Both the position numbers and the translations under genes were made by a program. Source: Vibrio renipiscarius (GTDB lineage Bacteria; Pseudomonadota; Gammaproteobacteria; Enterobacterales; Vibrionaceae). From it: a stretch of DNA of 64,000 nt. The stretch covers positions 372,001 to 436,000 of the forward strand of contig NZ_JTKH01000024.1 of NCBI RefSeq assembly GCF_000827885.1, written 5' to 3'. Below are positions 1-9,173 of the stretch, piece after piece. Under the pieces are notes generated by a model. The model was given only the letters and a program-made list of their open reading frames with translations. It was not told where the DNA came from and did not search any database. Every line of letters starts with the position of its first letter. Position 1 is the first letter of the stretch.

Positions 1-202
1 TTGGCTTTAGATTTCGGCTGTCAACTTCCCATGCGAAAGTGCCGATAATTATAGATGTTTGAGTCGTTTCCATGGAAATAAAATCTAGAGTCAATGTATC
101 GAGCGATCTTATACTATTGCATTAAAATTGTGAATTACATCTCGTTTTAATATTTCCATTTATGCATGTCATTAGATAGACATACGCCACTGACGATCAA
201 CT

Positions 203-424
203 TTAGATGATGTCATACTTCAGCGGTTTGACGATCTCATCTAAGCCTTCCACTTTCAAGGCTAGGCATAACTGCATCAACGCGCCCAACTCACCTTCTG
301 GGTAACCTTTTTTATCAAACCAAAGTAAATATTCTTCCGGTAGGTCGATCAACGCTCGACCCGCATACTTACCAAATGGCATTTGTTTGCGCGCCAACTT
401 AATCAAATTTTCTTTATCCAACAT
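203..424 (-). CDS. DUF3820 family small protein
   Basis: A 73-residue protein starting at the second in-frame Met (MLDKENLIKLA), chosen because DUF3820 proteins begin a few residues before the conserved segment MPFGKYAG followed by LPEEYLLWF, both visible here. The family is widespread in gammaproteobacteria and has no established function. The protein is soluble and single-domain, with no signal peptide. It stands alone, with no co-directional neighbour. The family call rests on those two motifs and the length. Confidence 0.8.
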   Translation of the reverse strand: MLDKENLIKLARKQMPFGKYAGRALIDLPEEYLLWFDKKGYPEGELGALMQLCLALKVEGLDEIVKPLKYDII

Positions 425-706
425 AATCACGATAACCCGTAGCATAACGTAAACGTAAGATTACCAGAGAAGGCCACCACACCGCAGATAAATATCGAGA
501 TACCACGCTGCAAATTCACCCCCTCCTTACGCTCTTCCTTTGCCATATTAGTTTCATAAAAAGCCCATCGTAGATTCACATAAGCATCATATATTCACGT
601 CATTAATGGTCTACCCCGCTTTATTCACATTCATCTCGTTTAACGTCATGATTGAACGAAGAGGGATTGACTGAATGGATACTTACTGACGCAACAAGGA
701 ACGGAC

Positions 707-2470
707 ATGACAACGCCATTAAAGGCTTTCAGTACTCTCGCACTTTCGACGCTTGCTATTGCATGCTCTAGCCAAAGCCATGCTCAAACCTTCACAACCC
801 AATGCCAACCGCAGCCAGAGCCCATCGTTGGAAAGGCAAGCATTAGCGGACTCACTTATGTGGGTAGCGCGATCGCCGATGCCCCCTTTGATACCTCCGC
901 CGCTGAAATCGTCAACTATGACCCTTGCACCGATAAGCTCTACGTCATCAACGCGCAAGCAAAACAGGTCGATGTGCTGAGCTTTAATGAACAAGGGCAA
1001 CCGGCAAAAAGTGCCACAATCAATTTAGACAGTGCCGCAAAGCGAGCAAAGATGGCAATAGGCGCCGCGAACAGTGTGGCGATTCACAATGGTCTTGTCG
1101 CCGTGGCGATTGAAAATGCAAACAAGCAAGAAAATGGACTCATCGCGCTATACCAATCGCACGATCTTTCGTTGGTCACCACCTACCCTGCAGGTGCGTT
1201 GCCCGATATGGTGAGTTTTTCTAAGGATGGCCGCTACATTGCCAGTGCCAATGAAGGCGAACCCAGCGCTGACTATCGCGTTGACCCCAACGGCAGTGTC
1301 ACCTTAATTGATCTTAAAGAAGGCCCACTCAATGCCACCGTCACACAAATTCAGTTTACTGACTTTGACAATGAACGACGCAGTGAATTCGATGACAAGG
1401 TCAGAATCTCTGGCCCTAATTCAACGGTTGCGCAAGATCTAGAACCTGAATACCTCACCTTTGCAGACAACGGGAAAATCTACGTTGCATTGCAAGAGAA
1501 CAATGCAATGGCCATCATTGATGTCTCAACAGCGCGTGTCGATAAAGTCGTTGGATTGGGTGAAAAATCATGGGCAACCTCTAAACTCGATGCCTCAAAC
1601 AAAGATGACATGGCTGGCCATTTCCAACACTACACACAACTGGTCGGGCTTTATATGCCTGATAGCATTGATAGCTATAGTGTTGATGGACAAACCTACC
1701 TTATTTCCGCTAACGAAGGTGATGGGCGCGAATATGGATTTGATACGACACAGGAACGTTGTGACCAGGCAGGCTTTACATGGGATGAAGACGATTACCG
1801 TGCGGACGATAAATACACCACGAAACAAGGTTTTTGTATCAGCCATACCGATGAAGTGAGAGGGAAAAAACTCAACGTGTCAGATCAACACCCTTTAGCT
1901 GAAGCCCTCAAAGATAAGAAGCAGCTCGGACGCTTAAAGGTGGTTAAGTCATCAACTAAGCTGGCCGCGCATGAGAATGTGCAAGCCTTTGGTGCGCGTT
2001 CATTTTCTATCTGGAACGAAAACGGCAAGTTGGTATTCGACAGTGGCGATCAAATCGCTCATATTGCCGCCCTGAGTGAGAAGCAACATTTTAATAGTTC
2101 AAATGACAGCAATCAAAGTGGCGACGACCGTAGTGATGATAAAGGCGCAGAGCCAGAAGCGATCGAAGTGGCTAACATTAATGGCCGCGACTATGCCTTT
2201 GTCGGTTTAGAGCGCCAAGGCGGTATTATGGTGTTTGACATTAGCCAACCCACCCAAGCTGAATTTCTGCATTATGTTAACCGCCGAGACTACACACAAC
2301 CGGTATGCAGTGAGGTAGAAGACGGAGAGTGCGCGAATGGTGTCTACAATCCTTTAGCCGGTGATCTTGGCCCAGAGTCGATTCATTACTTTCATCGACA
2401 TGGCCAACACTTTATTGCCGTTGGAAATGAGGTCAGTGGCACAACATCGATATTCCGCATCGAACTGTAG
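707..2470 (+). CDS. secreted choice-of-anchor I family protein (alkaline phosphatase-like beta-propeller)
   Basis: A 587-residue exported protein. Residues 1-27 form a signal peptide; cleavage could follow SHA (signal peptidase I), although a Cys at about residue 20 in LAIACS leaves a lipoprotein possible. The rest has propeller-like repeats, including PDMVSFSKDGRYIASANEGEP and later YLISANEGDGREYG, which are typical of the choice-of-anchor I family that is often annotated as alkaline phosphatase or esterase-like. A Ser/Asn/Asp-rich segment (about 462-480) may be a calcium-binding or flexible loop. AAGGAA lies about 10 bases before the ATG. The enzyme activity and substrate are not evident. 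Confidence 0.75.
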   Translation: MTTPLKAFSTLALSTLAIACSSQSHAQTFTTQCQPQPEPIVGKASISGLTYVGSAIADAPFDTSAAEIVNYDPCTDKLYVINAQAKQVDVLSFNEQGQPAKSATINLDSAAKRAKMAIGAANSVAIHNGLVAVAIENANKQENGLIALYQSHDLSLVTTYPAGALPDMVSFSKDGRYIASANEGEPSADYRVDPNGSVTLIDLKEGPLNATVTQIQFTDFDNERRSEFDDKVRISGPNSTVAQDLEPEYLTFADNGKIYVALQENNAMAIIDVSTARVDKVVGLGEKSWATSKLDASNKDDMAGHFQHYTQLVGLYMPDSIDSYSVDGQTYLISANEGDGREYGFDTTQERCDQAGFTWDEDDYRADDKYTTKQGFCISHTDEVRGKKLNVSDQHPLAEALKDKKQLGRLKVVKSSTKLAAHENVQAFGARSFSIWNENGKLVFDSGDQIAHIAALSEKQHFNSSNDSNQSGDDRSDDKGAEPEAIEVANINGRDYAFVGLERQGGIMVFDISQPTQAEFLHYVNRRDYTQPVCSEVEDGECANGVYNPLAGDLGPESIHYFHRHGQHFIAVGNEVSGTTSIFRIEL

Positions 2471-2544
2471 CCAACGTTCCCATGACTCAATAGTGGATTG
2501 CAACGCCCTCATCATGGGGGCGTGAATGCATCACTTATCCGCAA

Positions 2545-3222
2545 TCACTTATCCGAAATCGATGCCGCTTGCATTGTCACACCTAAGCGGTCAACCCAAT
2601 AATCCATCGCATCTTTCGCGTCATCCAATGAATCAATCATCGTGGAAAAGTCTTTGTTACCCGTTTGGCGATCAATCGCAGCAAAGAGTGGTTTGTTGTT
2701 CTTCGCATCACTGACTAATAACTCCACGCTCGCGCTTCCTACATTGGTATGTTCACCCGTCGTCACTTTAGACAATGTCGATATCGCTAAGCCAAAAGGG
2801 AGCACACTGCTGGTTACAGCAAGGATCGGGTTGGGCGTTTCAACATTACTTAGGGCGATACTAAGACGCAAAGATTGCCCTGTAGGCTGATCAACAACCG
2901 GTTTATAAGGTTTAACTTTCTGGGTAATTTGCGACACAAAGTAATCGGCGAGTTCTTGAGTCTCTGCTTTGCTCAAACGATCTTCTTCAGATAACACCAC
3001 GATTTGATCAATCACAACAGAATCATACTGCGCGAGCTTCTTGTGCAATCGATCCGCATCTCGCAAACCTATTTTCGCCCAAACTAAATCAACGCCGCCC
3101 TCAGGCCCCTGGCTAAAATCCTCATAAGAGGTAAACGTTGTCGCACGAGTTAATGGACCTGACGCACATCCACTCAGAAATGCTAATACGGTAAAGATTA
3201 GGAAACATTGCTTTAGCGGCAT
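2545..3222 (-). CDS. DUF3313 family lipoprotein
   Basis: A 225-residue protein with a lipoprotein signal: a hydrophobic stretch at residues 6-17 followed by the lipobox LSGC (Cys19). The mature part resembles DUF3313 proteins, with an FTSYEDF-like opening, a central conserved beta region around ADYFVSQI, and a C-terminal region containing DSLDDAKDAMDYWVDRLG. The likely location is the inner leaflet of the outer membrane. It converges with the preceding secreted-protein gene. A GC-rich hairpin at about 2503-2523 between them may end transcription. Function unknown. Confidence 0.75.
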   Translation of the reverse strand: MPLKQCFLIFTVLAFLSGCASGPLTRATTFTSYEDFSQGPEGGVDLVWAKIGLRDADRLHKKLAQYDSVVIDQIVVLSEEDRLSKAETQELADYFVSQITQKVKPYKPVVDQPTGQSLRLSIALSNVETPNPILAVTSSVLPFGLAISTLSKVTTGEHTNVGSASVELLVSDAKNNKPLFAAIDRQTGNKDFSTMIDSLDDAKDAMDYWVDRLGVTMQAASISDK

Positions 3223-3391
3223 GGCATTAGGCTCTCAGATTAATAATGGTACACCATACCATATATCCGAGTATTTTGTCGCCACCTCACCATGCTTTTA
3301 CTGACGATCCGACTCTCACTTAATCGACTAACTATTGTTCAATCGACCAACTGTTGCTCAATCTACTACTGATGTCGACACAGGCCGCTCG

Positions 3392-3745
3392 TTAAGCGGG
3401 TTTGAATACCGTATGTAAGTATTCAACCACGACTTGATTACCTTCAATATAAGCGCGCTTAATTTCACCATCGACGGTCATGCGGCTCTCTAAGTAGACT
3501 TCTTTTATGTTTGGCTGAGTTCGCAATGAAGGCACAACGCGGTGAGATTCTAAGTTCAACAAATTACAAAAACGCGAAACAAAAGCCATAGACAACGGTC
3601 TTTCACCGCGAAGGATGCTAGAAAATTCCAATTGATTCATACCAAGTTTCTTGGCAAATTCCATCTGAGTTAAGCGCATTTTTGATTTTTGCGACATCCA
3701 TACGTTATACAACGCGGTGCTGTCTTCTACATTAAATTCCATCAT
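3392..3745 (-). CDS. XRE-like helix-turn-helix protein
   Basis: A 117-residue protein. Residues 20-62 read as a Cro/C1-type helix-turn-helix (LTQMEFAKKLGMNQLEFSSILRGERPLSMAFVSR region). The C-terminal half (70-117) is beta-rich and ends EYLHTVFKPA. This fits a small DNA-binding regulator. Tandem Met codons sit after an AGGAA-like site; the first is used here. It is monocistronic, and its targets cannot be read from the context. Confidence 0.65.
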   Translation of the reverse strand: MMEFNVEDSTALYNVWMSQKSKMRLTQMEFAKKLGMNQLEFSSILRGERPLSMAFVSRFCNLLNLESHRVVPSLRTQPNIKEVYLESRMTVDGEIKRAYIEGNQVVVEYLHTVFKPA

Positions 3746-3918
3746 TCATTCCTACACTGCCTGAGTCCCATATTGGGATCGTCTATTTGCCGAGTATTTT
3801 GGCGTTTACAAAGGAAATAATGTCAGTGTCAGGTAAGCGCAGCTTAAGGATTTCGGTAAATCGACCAGAAAGTACTGCGAGTCGATGAAAAGAGAGCAAG
3901 TGCGAGGCATGCTTGATC

Positions 3919-3947
3919 AAAAAAACGAGCCATTCAGCTCGTTTTTC
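3919..3947 (-). terminator. rho-independent terminator for dacA
   Basis: The stem ACGAGC/GCTCGT with loop CATTCA is flanked by A-runs on one side and T-runs on the other. It lies just beyond the stop of the minus-strand carboxypeptidase gene. Confidence 0.8.
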
Positions 3948-3982
3948 ATTATCAAATTAATCGCGTTTCAGCGAAATTCTTA

Positions 3983-5149
3983 CTAGAACCAGCTAGTGAC
4001 TAAACGCTTCAGCCAATCGAAAATACGCTTAACAAACCCGCCCTCTTCGACTGGTTGCAGGGCCACTAAATCGGCACTCGCGACATCTTTATCACCAATG
4101 CTGTAAATAACGGTTCCGACCACTTGGTCACTTTGAATCGGAGCGACTAAATCGCCATCGTAAACCAATTCCGCTTTTACCTTACCCGACTCGGATTTTG
4201 GCAACGTAATAAACACATCATCTAAAACGCCAACACTGACCTCGTCTTGTTCACCCATCCAAAGACGAGCTTTAGCGATTTCTTTGCCTGCTTCCCCTGC
4301 CGAGACAGTATCAAAGAAGCGGAAACCATAGCTCAGCAATTGTTTGCTTTCAGATTCACGACTTCTCACGCTCTTAGAGCCCATCACGACGGAAATCAAA
4401 CGCATCTCACCGCTTGTTGCCGACGTCGCCAAGCTATAACCCGCCCCGCTGGTGTAGCCGGTTTTCATACCATCAACATTTAGACTGCGGTCACGCAATA
4501 GGCCATTGCGGTTATACTGAGTAATGCCGTTGTACTCAAAATCCAATTCACTATAAAGCGGATAAATCGTCGGTAAATCACGAATGATGCCTTGGCTCAA
4601 TAACGCAATATCATAAGGTGTTGAATATAATCCGTCACTGTCGAGCCCATGAGGGTTGGTATAAGCGGTATTGTTAAGGTTCAGTTTATCGGCCCAGCTG
4701 TTCATCAAACTAACAAAGGCGTCTTCGCTGCCTGCCACATGCTCCGCAATCGCGACACTGGCATCATTCCCTGACTGAACCACTAAACCACGATAAAGAT
4801 CCATCATGGATACACTCGTGCCAACTTCGATGAACATTTTTGAAGAATCCGGAAAATTCTTCGCCCAGGCTTTTCGGCTAATCGTCACTTGATCATCTAA
4901 ATTGATATTACCAGCGCTGACTTCTTGTCCGGCGACGTAGGCGGTCATCAACTTAGTTAAACTGGCAGGATTGAGTCGGTCATGGGCATTATGCTCCACC
5001 AGCACCTGACCAGTGTTGTAATCCATTAAAATATACCCTTTCGCGCCCAATACTGGCGGATCTGGGGTAATTGAAGGCGCAGCTATCGCTGACATTGAAC
5101 TTAAGACACTGACAATAAAAACCGTTTTTACAAGACGTTTTGGGTTCAT
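3983..5149 (-). CDS. dacA: D-alanyl-D-alanine carboxypeptidase (penicillin-binding protein 5/6 family)
   Basis: A 388-residue periplasmic DD-carboxypeptidase that removes the terminal D-Ala from peptidoglycan pentapeptides. A signal peptide covers residues 1-24. All three serine-peptidase S11 motifs are present: SLTK (Ser63, Lys66), SGN in VQSGNDAS, and KTG in GMKTGYTSGAG. A beta-rich C-terminal domain follows. The last 20 residues form an amphipathic helix with several aromatic residues (FDWLKRLVTSWF), the usual membrane anchor of PBP5-type enzymes. Length matches the family. E. coli has dacA, dacC and dacD paralogues, and which of these is the closest counterpart is not settled here. Confidence 0.92.
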   Translation of the reverse strand: MNPKRLVKTVFIVSVLSSMSAIAAPSITPDPPVLGAKGYILMDYNTGQVLVEHNAHDRLNPASLTKLMTAYVAGQEVSAGNINLDDQVTISRKAWAKNFPDSSKMFIEVGTSVSMMDLYRGLVVQSGNDASVAIAEHVAGSEDAFVSLMNSWADKLNLNNTAYTNPHGLDSDGLYSTPYDIALLSQGIIRDLPTIYPLYSELDFEYNGITQYNRNGLLRDRSLNVDGMKTGYTSGAGYSLATSATSGEMRLISVVMGSKSVRSRESESKQLLSYGFRFFDTVSAGEAGKEIAKARLWMGEQDEVSVGVLDDVFITLPKSESGKVKAELVYDGDLVAPIQSDQVVGTVIYSIGDKDVASADLVALQPVEEGGFVKRIFDWLKRLVTSWF

Positions 5150-5276
5150 GGCACTCTACCAATTAGTAAACTTCATTCAGTATATTCAAAGCTTAGGCGG
5201 TTTCAGCCTAACTGTTACTCTTCGTTACGGTTATATAAGGTTTGAGGCAAATTAATGTGATTTTGCTTGGAAGCTA

Positions 5277-5304
5277 CAAAAAAGCCAGCATTAAAGCTGG
5301 CTTT
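5277..5304 (-). terminator. rho-independent terminator
   Basis: On the minus strand AAAGCCAGC, a short loop and GCTGGCTTT are followed by a T-run. It is placed 20 bases after the stop of the small membrane-protein gene. Confidence 0.85.
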
Positions 5305-5323
5305 CTATACAAATAACGATGGG

Positions 5324-5680
5324 TTACGCAGTTTGTAGCGCCGCCTGTTTCACCAATCTTGCATCACGGTAACTAAACCACAGGTAAGTGACCACGATTG
5401 AGAAAAACAAATACGATAAGGCAAAGATCAGCGGCGAGGTAATCAGTTCTGCCGACATCCCTAAGCTGACGCCCACAACAGTCACGGTTAATTTGGCTAA
5501 CATGCCACACATTAATAAGAATAAACCAAGCTGAGGAAATCGCGTTGAACGAAACGCAAGCCAGTAGCAACTGCCGACGGCGAGAGCGGCAATAGACAAG
5601 CCAAGCATAAATGAATGGAAATGATCAGCAGACGCTACGCCAGCTGAAAGTGATGCCATTAGAATTAGAACCAGTTTCAT
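5324..5680 (-). CDS. small integral membrane protein, unknown
   Basis: A 118-residue hydrophobic protein with about four membrane segments (roughly 1-18, 22-44, 48-72 and 80-103) and a short basic cytoplasmic tail (YRDARLVKQ). No catalytic motif or known domain is recognised. It is monocistronic, with its own terminator. The first hydrophobic segment could also be read as a signal peptide (GVASA followed by DH). Function cannot be proposed. Confidence 0.6.
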   Translation of the reverse strand: MKLVLILMASLSAGVASADHFHSFMLGLSIAALAVGSCYWLAFRSTRFPQLGLFLLMCGMLAKLTVTVVGVSLGMSAELITSPLIFALSYLFFSIVVTYLWFSYRDARLVKQAALQTA

Positions 5681-6340
5681 AGGATTAACCCCATCGATAA
5701 GTGATTAAAAGCATCCTTCCATAAATGCAAACTCATTTTTTGCCTATTTTCTCAGCAATTTTTTTTATTTCAAGCGACTTTTTGACTCGTTTTTAATGAC
5801 ACATCGCCTTTATTTGCATATGTAAAACAATGGTTAAAAACACAAAAACTCAAAACTGTTTGATTCAAGTAAGTTACGAATTAAACACGCACAACACCCA
5901 TGAAAACAAACAATAATTTAACATTTTATTTATTTGTACTTATCGTTAAATTTGTGACCTTACAACCAGTCGCCACACCACCCTGCCATTTTATATCGGT
6001 TTCTGACCCGCGGCTGCCACTCATTCCATAGCAAATTACACGCGTATGAGCGACCAGTTAACACCATAAATGTGACACTAATACGATTGTAAATTTGACG
6101 AATAAATCTGAGCTAAAATGATGATATTTAGTTCAAAACATTGGTCAATGTCACTGGAAATGCGGTTGACTTCAATCGGTTAAACCTTAGACTACTTAGA
6201 GCTAGAAAACGGTTCTTGGCTAGATCGCCGTTACGTTAGATTGCTGGAATGTCTACCGTCACGTCGAGCGAAATAGCACTCTCCTTTTCCACGCTATCCG
6301 TGCCACTAAGGCTTAATAAAGAAAGACTAAGGAAAGACAC
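5681..6340 (+). promoter_or_regulatory. intergenic region with cold-shock promoter and long 5' leader
   Basis: These 660 bases contain no convincing gene. A sigma-70-like promoter for the downstream cold-shock gene is visible: TTGACT at 6166-6171, 16 bases, then TAGACT at 6188-6193. This would give a leader of about 140 nt, comparable to the long structured leaders of E. coli cspA-type genes. The leader includes a TTAGAGCTAGAAAACGG segment. The distal part (5750-6060) is very AT-rich, with no clear signal. Leader folding is inferred by analogy. Confidence 0.5.
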
Positions 6341-6550
6341 ATGTCAGATACAGTGACTGGTAAAGTAAAATGGTTCAACGAAACTAAAGGTTTCGGTTTC
6401 ATCCAACAAGAAAATGGCCCAGACGTTTTCGCACACTTCAGCGCGATCACTGGTGACGGTTTCCGCACCCTAGCTGAAGGCCAGCCAGTTGAGTTCACTA
6501 TCTCTCAAGGTCAAAAAGGTCCACAAGCTGAGAACATCAAAGTTCTTTAA
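6341..6550 (+). CDS. CspA-family cold-shock protein
   Basis: A 69-residue single OB-fold nucleic-acid-binding protein. The sequence carries the classic [15 protein letters not shown] segment (RNP1, KGFGFI) and VFAHFSAI (RNP2). Length is exactly that of the CspA family, which acts as RNA chaperones. The start is preceded by AAGGAAAG. The long upstream leader suggests post-transcriptional control as for cspA. CspD and CspE types cannot be told apart here. Confidence 0.95.
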   Translation: MSDTVTGKVKWFNETKGFGFIQQENGPDVFAHFSAITGDGFRTLAEGQPVEFTISQGQKGPQAENIKVL

Positions 6551-6574
6551 TTTGTTGCCAAAATAGATTTTAAT

Positions 6575-6603
6575 AGCCAGCTCTTTTAGCTGGCTTTTTT
6601 ATT
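6575..6603 (+). terminator. rho-independent terminator of the cold-shock gene
   Basis: AGCCAGC, a CTTTTA-type loop and GCTGGCT are followed by a T-run, 24 bases after the stop codon. Confidence 0.9.
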
Positions 6604-6621
6604 TTTGGCGAACCACTACTC

Positions 6622-7158
6622 ATGGCTCTAAAACCCACCATTTACAAGTTTCGTATTTCTCTTTCTGATACCAACCGTGATTATTACGATTCTCTTTCTT
6701 GCACCATCGCTCTGCATCCATCAGAAACGACCTCTCGTATGATGGCACGTGTGCTTGCTTACTGCCTCAATGCCAGCCCTGAATTACAATTCACTAAAGG
6801 TTTATCCTCGATTGAAGAACCCGATCTTTGGCAAAAAGAATTGGATGATACAATCCAACAATGGATTGAAGTGGGTGAGCCTGCATTTGACCGCGTAAAG
6901 AAAGCAACGCGCCTTGCCAAGCATGTACAAATTTATGCGTTCAACAGTAAAGCCGATGTTTGGTGGAAACAGTCGCAAGGCAAGCTACGTACACTTCCTG
7001 CAACCATCCACTGTTTTGATAGCGACGCCATTGACGCGCTGGCAGCTAATGTTGAACGTGGCATGGAACTTTCAGTGATGATCACCGGAAATAGCCTGTT
7101 TATTGATGGTAAAACCTCACACGAAGTGACTTGGGAAACCCTGCAGAATAATGAGTAA
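6622..7158 (+). CDS. yaeQ: YaeQ family protein
   Basis: A 178-residue protein of the YaeQ family (E. coli YaeQ has 181 residues). It starts MALKPTIYKFRISLSDTNRDYYDSL-type, followed by the LHPSETTSRMMARVLAYCLNA segment and the GEPAFDRVKKATRLA segment that mark the family. YaeQ has a fold related to PD-(D/E)XK nucleases, and its role is uncertain. The gene begins 20 bases after the cold-shock terminator and overlaps the next gene by eight bases, so the two are probably co-translated. Confidence 0.88.
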   Translation: MALKPTIYKFRISLSDTNRDYYDSLSCTIALHPSETTSRMMARVLAYCLNASPELQFTKGLSSIEEPDLWQKELDDTIQQWIEVGEPAFDRVKKATRLAKHVQIYAFNSKADVWWKQSQGKLRTLPATIHCFDSDAIDALAANVERGMELSVMITGNSLFIDGKTSHEVTWETLQNNE

Positions 7159-7699
7159 CTTAACTCAAGTAGCGATTGAAATTGGCATCGAGAATCTCGA
7201 TGTCTTTGATATTCACTCGCCACAATGGCAAACATTTTGTGATTCCAATGACGCATTATTCGAACGAGTCATCACGGCTAAACCGGATAAAGCGCACACT
7301 CACCATCTTCTGGGTGTACTGACCAAAGCGCATATTGAAGCGCTTAGCCGAGTGGAAAAACATCATGATGCCGTACAGGCCATGCATCAAGCATTAGAGC
7401 AAAACGTCGGATCGCACCATCAGAATAATTTTCACTATCAAGATGGTGAACAATTGGCTTTTGTGACCCACGCCTGGCTCTACGTACAAGGCTACTTGGG
7501 AATGGATTTTAGCCTAGCGAATGACCATGCGAACAGCAGTGCTCAAGCGCTTAAAGTCAATCAAGAAGTCGATGCACAAGCGCTACGTAGCCAGTTTATG
7601 GCCAGCTTCTATCAAGGAAAAGAGCAAGGTAACGCGCACTTAAGCCACAAAAAATCAAGCCATCCTATTCTTGAATGGTTTAAAAAACGATTTCATTAA
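7151..7699 (+). CDS. uncharacterised protein coupled to yaeQ
   Basis: A 182-residue soluble protein with no recognised domain. It is rich in His (HTHHLLGV, GSHHQNNFHYQDGEQ), probably largely helical, and ends in a basic aromatic tail (WFKKRFH). The start codon lies inside the end of yaeQ, suggesting translational coupling and a related job. The stop is followed at once by a strong terminator. Function unknown. Confidence 0.6.
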   Translation: MSNLTQVAIEIGIENLDVFDIHSPQWQTFCDSNDALFERVITAKPDKAHTHHLLGVLTKAHIEALSRVEKHHDAVQAMHQALEQNVGSHHQNNFHYQDGEQLAFVTHAWLYVQGYLGMDFSLANDHANSSAQALKVNQEVDAQALRSQFMASFYQGKEQGNAHLSHKKSSHPILEWFKKRFH

Positions 7700-7743
7700 A
7701 CGCCTATCGTCTGGCGCAATCATGTCATCGTCATCAAATACTA

Positions 7744-7767
7744 AAAAAGCGCCTAAGGCGCTTTTTA
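7744..7767. terminator. bidirectional terminator between the yaeQ unit and hmpA
   Basis: AAAAAGCGCC, TAA and GGCGCTTTTT form a perfect stem with A-runs and T-runs on both sides. It serves the converging genes on each strand. Confidence 0.88.
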
Positions 7768-7806
7768 GTATTGTTCGTCTATTCAAGCAACAGAATCGCC
7801 ACTCAC

Positions 7807-8967
7807 TTATAGGTAGCGATGCGGCCCAAAGACTTCGTAGTGAATCTGGTCTCGCGACACATTCAATGATTCAAGTTGTTGCACCGCATGCTCCATAAAG
7901 ACCACAGGGCCACATAAATAGAATTCACCCTCTGCCACGGGCAGCGTATCCACGAGCGACGTCAAATCCATCACACCATGTTGATCGCGATACCATACCT
8001 GTTGTTGCCATTGATTCGCTTCAATCAGTGCAGCACTTTCACGGTTGAATGTGTGCTGCGCAACGCTGTCACACGCGTAGTAATAGCTCACATTTCGCTT
8101 ACTGACTTCAGCTAAGGTCTGCGCCATCGCTTGAATTGGTGTCACGCCGACGCCAGCCGCAATCAATACCACCGGTTTTTCTGTCGCTTGGTAGAAAAAA
8201 TCCCCCGCGGGTGGATACAAAATCACGGAATCGCCGACCTGAACCTCATCATGCAAATAATGAGAAACCACGCCTTTATGGGCATCACCTTCACGTTTAA
8301 CGGAAATACGGTAACACTCGCCGTTTGAAGCTTGTGATAAAGAATATTGGCGAATTTCAGTATAAGCACTCTCACTGGGGGTCACTTCAATGCCTAAATA
8401 TTGGCCCGCTTGATAGCTCATCACCGGTTTACCATCCGCAGGGCGAAGTACAAAGCTGGTCACTCGTTCAGATTCGACCGTTTTCATATCAATCACAAAC
8501 TCGCGCCCTTCTCGCCAGCCGCCCGTGCCTTGGGCGTTTAACTGGTAGATCTGCTCTTCACGTTCAATAAAAACATTCGCTAAAAATAGATAGGCTTGTG
8601 TCCACGCTTGTTCGACTTCAGGCGTAAAAGCGTCTGGTGCTAATTCACGGAGCGTTTCGATAAGATGGTGACCGACAATTTGGTAGTGGTGTGGCTGGAT
8701 ATTAAAACTGGTGTGCTTTTGAGCGATTCGTTCCACCGCTTGCGTTAACGCCGCGAGATTATCAATATTTTTCGCATACGCAGCGATGGCTTCAAACAAT
8801 GCCACGCTTTGATGCCCCGTACGCTGATGCGTCATATTAAAAATATCATTCAATTCAGGGTTATGGCGAAACATACGTTGATAGAAATATTGCGTTAACG
8901 CAGGGCCTGCATCTTCGAGTAGCGGAATGCTGCTTTTTACAACGGTGATATGGTGATCATTGAGCAT
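7807..8967 (-). CDS. hmpA: flavohaemoprotein nitric oxide dioxygenase
   Basis: A 386-residue NO dioxygenase that converts NO and O2 to nitrate using NAD(P)H. The N-terminal globin domain (1-140) has the key haem-pocket residues at the same numbers as E. coli Hmp: Tyr29, Gln53 and proximal His85. A ferredoxin-reductase FAD domain follows, with RQYSLS, and then an NAD domain with AAGVGVTP and LCGP. Length equals the family norm (about 396). It is divergent from norR, with a sigma-54-type promoter and NorR-type sites between them, so NorR-dependent induction by NO is likely. Confidence 0.96.
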   Translation of the reverse strand: MLNDHHITVVKSSIPLLEDAGPALTQYFYQRMFRHNPELNDIFNMTHQRTGHQSVALFEAIAAYAKNIDNLAALTQAVERIAQKHTSFNIQPHHYQIVGHHLIETLRELAPDAFTPEVEQAWTQAYLFLANVFIEREEQIYQLNAQGTGGWREGREFVIDMKTVESERVTSFVLRPADGKPVMSYQAGQYLGIEVTPSESAYTEIRQYSLSQASNGECYRISVKREGDAHKGVVSHYLHDEVQVGDSVILYPPAGDFFYQATEKPVVLIAAGVGVTPIQAMAQTLAEVSKRNVSYYYACDSVAQHTFNRESAALIEANQWQQQVWYRDQHGVMDLTSLVDTLPVAEGEFYLCGPVVFMEHAVQQLESLNVSRDQIHYEVFGPHRYL

Positions 8968-9030
8968 GGGTGTTTCTCCTAATCATTTTTAAACATTTCG
9001 CATGTTTTTATATTGGTATATTGGTTTAGG

Positions 9031-9047
9031 AGCACGAACCATGCCAA
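9031..9047 (-). promoter_or_regulatory. sigma-54 (-24/-12) promoter for hmpA
   Basis: On the minus strand the sequence reads TTGGCATGGTTCGTGCT. It has GG and GC separated by exactly 10 bases, the defining -24/-12 geometry of RpoN promoters. It lies 64 to 80 bases upstream of the hmpA start and downstream of the NorR-type sites. Confidence 0.8.
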
Positions 9048-9101
9048 CCCCCACATCCCTTTAATTACTTGATTTTATTCCAATCTTAGCCCAAAAAATA
9101 A

Positions 9102-9136
9102 GTCATAATGACACGCTTGCATTGAGTCATATAGAC
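9102..9136. promoter_or_regulatory. two NorR-type enhancer sites
   Basis: GTCATAATGAC (9102-9112) and GTCATATAGAC (9126-9136) both fit the NorR half-site rule GT-N7-AC; the first is the perfect inverted repeat GTCA-N3-TGAC. They are 24 bases apart, centre to centre. They lie 55-105 bases upstream of the RpoN promoter, a suitable enhancer position. E. coli norVW has three such sites; I could identify only two here. Confidence 0.75.
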
Positions 9137-9173
9137 ACTAAACTAGTGTAAACACTCTTTTAAGGTTCATTGC

